Of a stretch of 41,557 nucleotides of DNA, positions 41,397-41,557 are shown piece by piece. The notes under the pieces were generated by a model. The model saw nothing but the letters and a program-made list of their open reading frames with translations, ran no database searches and was not told the DNA's origin. The position numbers were made by a program, and so were the translations under genes. Origin of the DNA: an uncultured Sutterella sp. (GTDB taxonomy: Bacteria; Pseudomonadota; Gammaproteobacteria; Burkholderiales; Burkholderiaceae_F). Positions within the stretch are counted from its first letter, which is position 1. Each line of letters opens with the position of its first letter. The stretch covers positions 1 through 41,557 of the forward strand of contig UQUS01000014.1 of the NCBI GenBank assembly GCA_900544335.1. The letters are read 5' to 3'.

Positions 41397-41430
41397 AAAG
41401 AGGCTTCGCTCGAGGGCGGGGCCTTTTTTT
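41397..41430 (+). terminator. Intrinsic terminator of sodB
   Basis: AAAGAGGC (41397-41404) pairs with GCCTTTTT (41421-41428, one G-U pair) across a GC-rich loop that has its own CGC/GCG pairing. Seven T follow the GCC. Confidence 0.75.
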
Positions 41431-41517
41431 GAGTTTTCGCCCCTTTAATTAAGCCATTTCCCATGTCAGTGAGTTAAAATCCTAAACTCCCAGAGTGATT
41501 TCATAATCTAGGAACTT

Positions 41518-41549
41518 GATTAGAGGGTGGCATCAGCCACCCTTTAATC
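41518..41549. repeat. Long stem-loop near the window end
   Basis: GATTA-G-AGGGTGGC (41518-41531), ATCA, GCCACCCT-T-TAATC (41536-41549) form a 14-bp stem with one G-U pair. It has no T tail on either strand and no gene beside it inside the window. It may be the terminator of a gene beyond the edge or a dispersed palindrome. Confidence 0.55.
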
Positions 41550-41557
41550 TAAATTTC

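Overview
The window looks like chromosome from a Gram-negative betaproteobacterium. My best guess is the Burkholderiales family Sutterellaceae (Sutterella/Parasutterella-like gut commensals). The reasons are an autotransporter barrel end, trxA-rho and recJ-rpfE neighbourhoods, a small SRP RNA just before dnaX, an Ala/Pro/Arg-tailed IF-1, an HdrD-like membrane Fe-S oxidoreductase and two C69 dipeptidases. Base composition looks to be in the low 50s % GC and fairly even. The family assignment is inference; no 16S gene is present.

Layout: 1-267 end of an autotransporter. 268-2290 accessory-looking stretch: structured intergenic DNA with terminators, a seven-codon orphan ORF, an AlbA_2/ATPase-type regulator on the minus strand, and five exactly 21-bp-spaced TAGAGTAA repeats over its promoter. 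2293-8085 (minus): histidine kinase, FixJ-type regulator, RpfE-like protein and RecJ. 8191-9185: rpiA and yggX, converging on a terminator. 9297-11108 (minus): secreted C69 dipeptidase. 11315-16506 (plus): HrpA helicase and a racemase with a duplicated N-terminal half. 16598-20344 (minus): pyrD-like gene, HdrD-like Fe-S membrane protein and IclR regulator. 20432-20508: initiator tRNA. 20613-22043 (minus) cytoplasmic C69 dipeptidase, divergent from an AEC transporter. 23194-26294 (plus): SRP RNA, dnaX with a frameshift site, ybaB/ebfC, uppP. 26589-28312: hemC-hemD, meeting ybaK. 28831-32662 (plus): nadE, argF, rluF-like, greB. 32738-35530 (minus): rho, trxA, BASS transporter. Then tRNA-Asn, an aromatic/aspartate aminotransferase, thiM-thiE (all minus). 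38800-41371 (plus): infA, xseA, sodB.

Most genes are housekeeping: replication and repair, haem, NAD, arginine, pyrimidine-like, thiamine salvage, translation and transcription factors. No integrated phage, transposase, CRISPR array or toxin-antitoxin pair is visible.

The points most worth attention are: (1) a PyrD-like protein that keeps the FMN barrel but has lost most orotate-binding and catalytic residues; (2) a NadE whose glutaminase domain lacks the Glu, Lys and Cys residues, predicting an ammonia- or partner-dependent enzyme; (3) a G GGA AAA slippery site in dnaX, with an upstream Shine-Dalgarno-like stimulator and a stop one codon later, giving gamma and tau; (4) the 21-bp helically phased repeat array before the AlbA_2 regulator; (5) an Asp/Glu racemase with a fused, Cys-less copy of its own N-terminal half.
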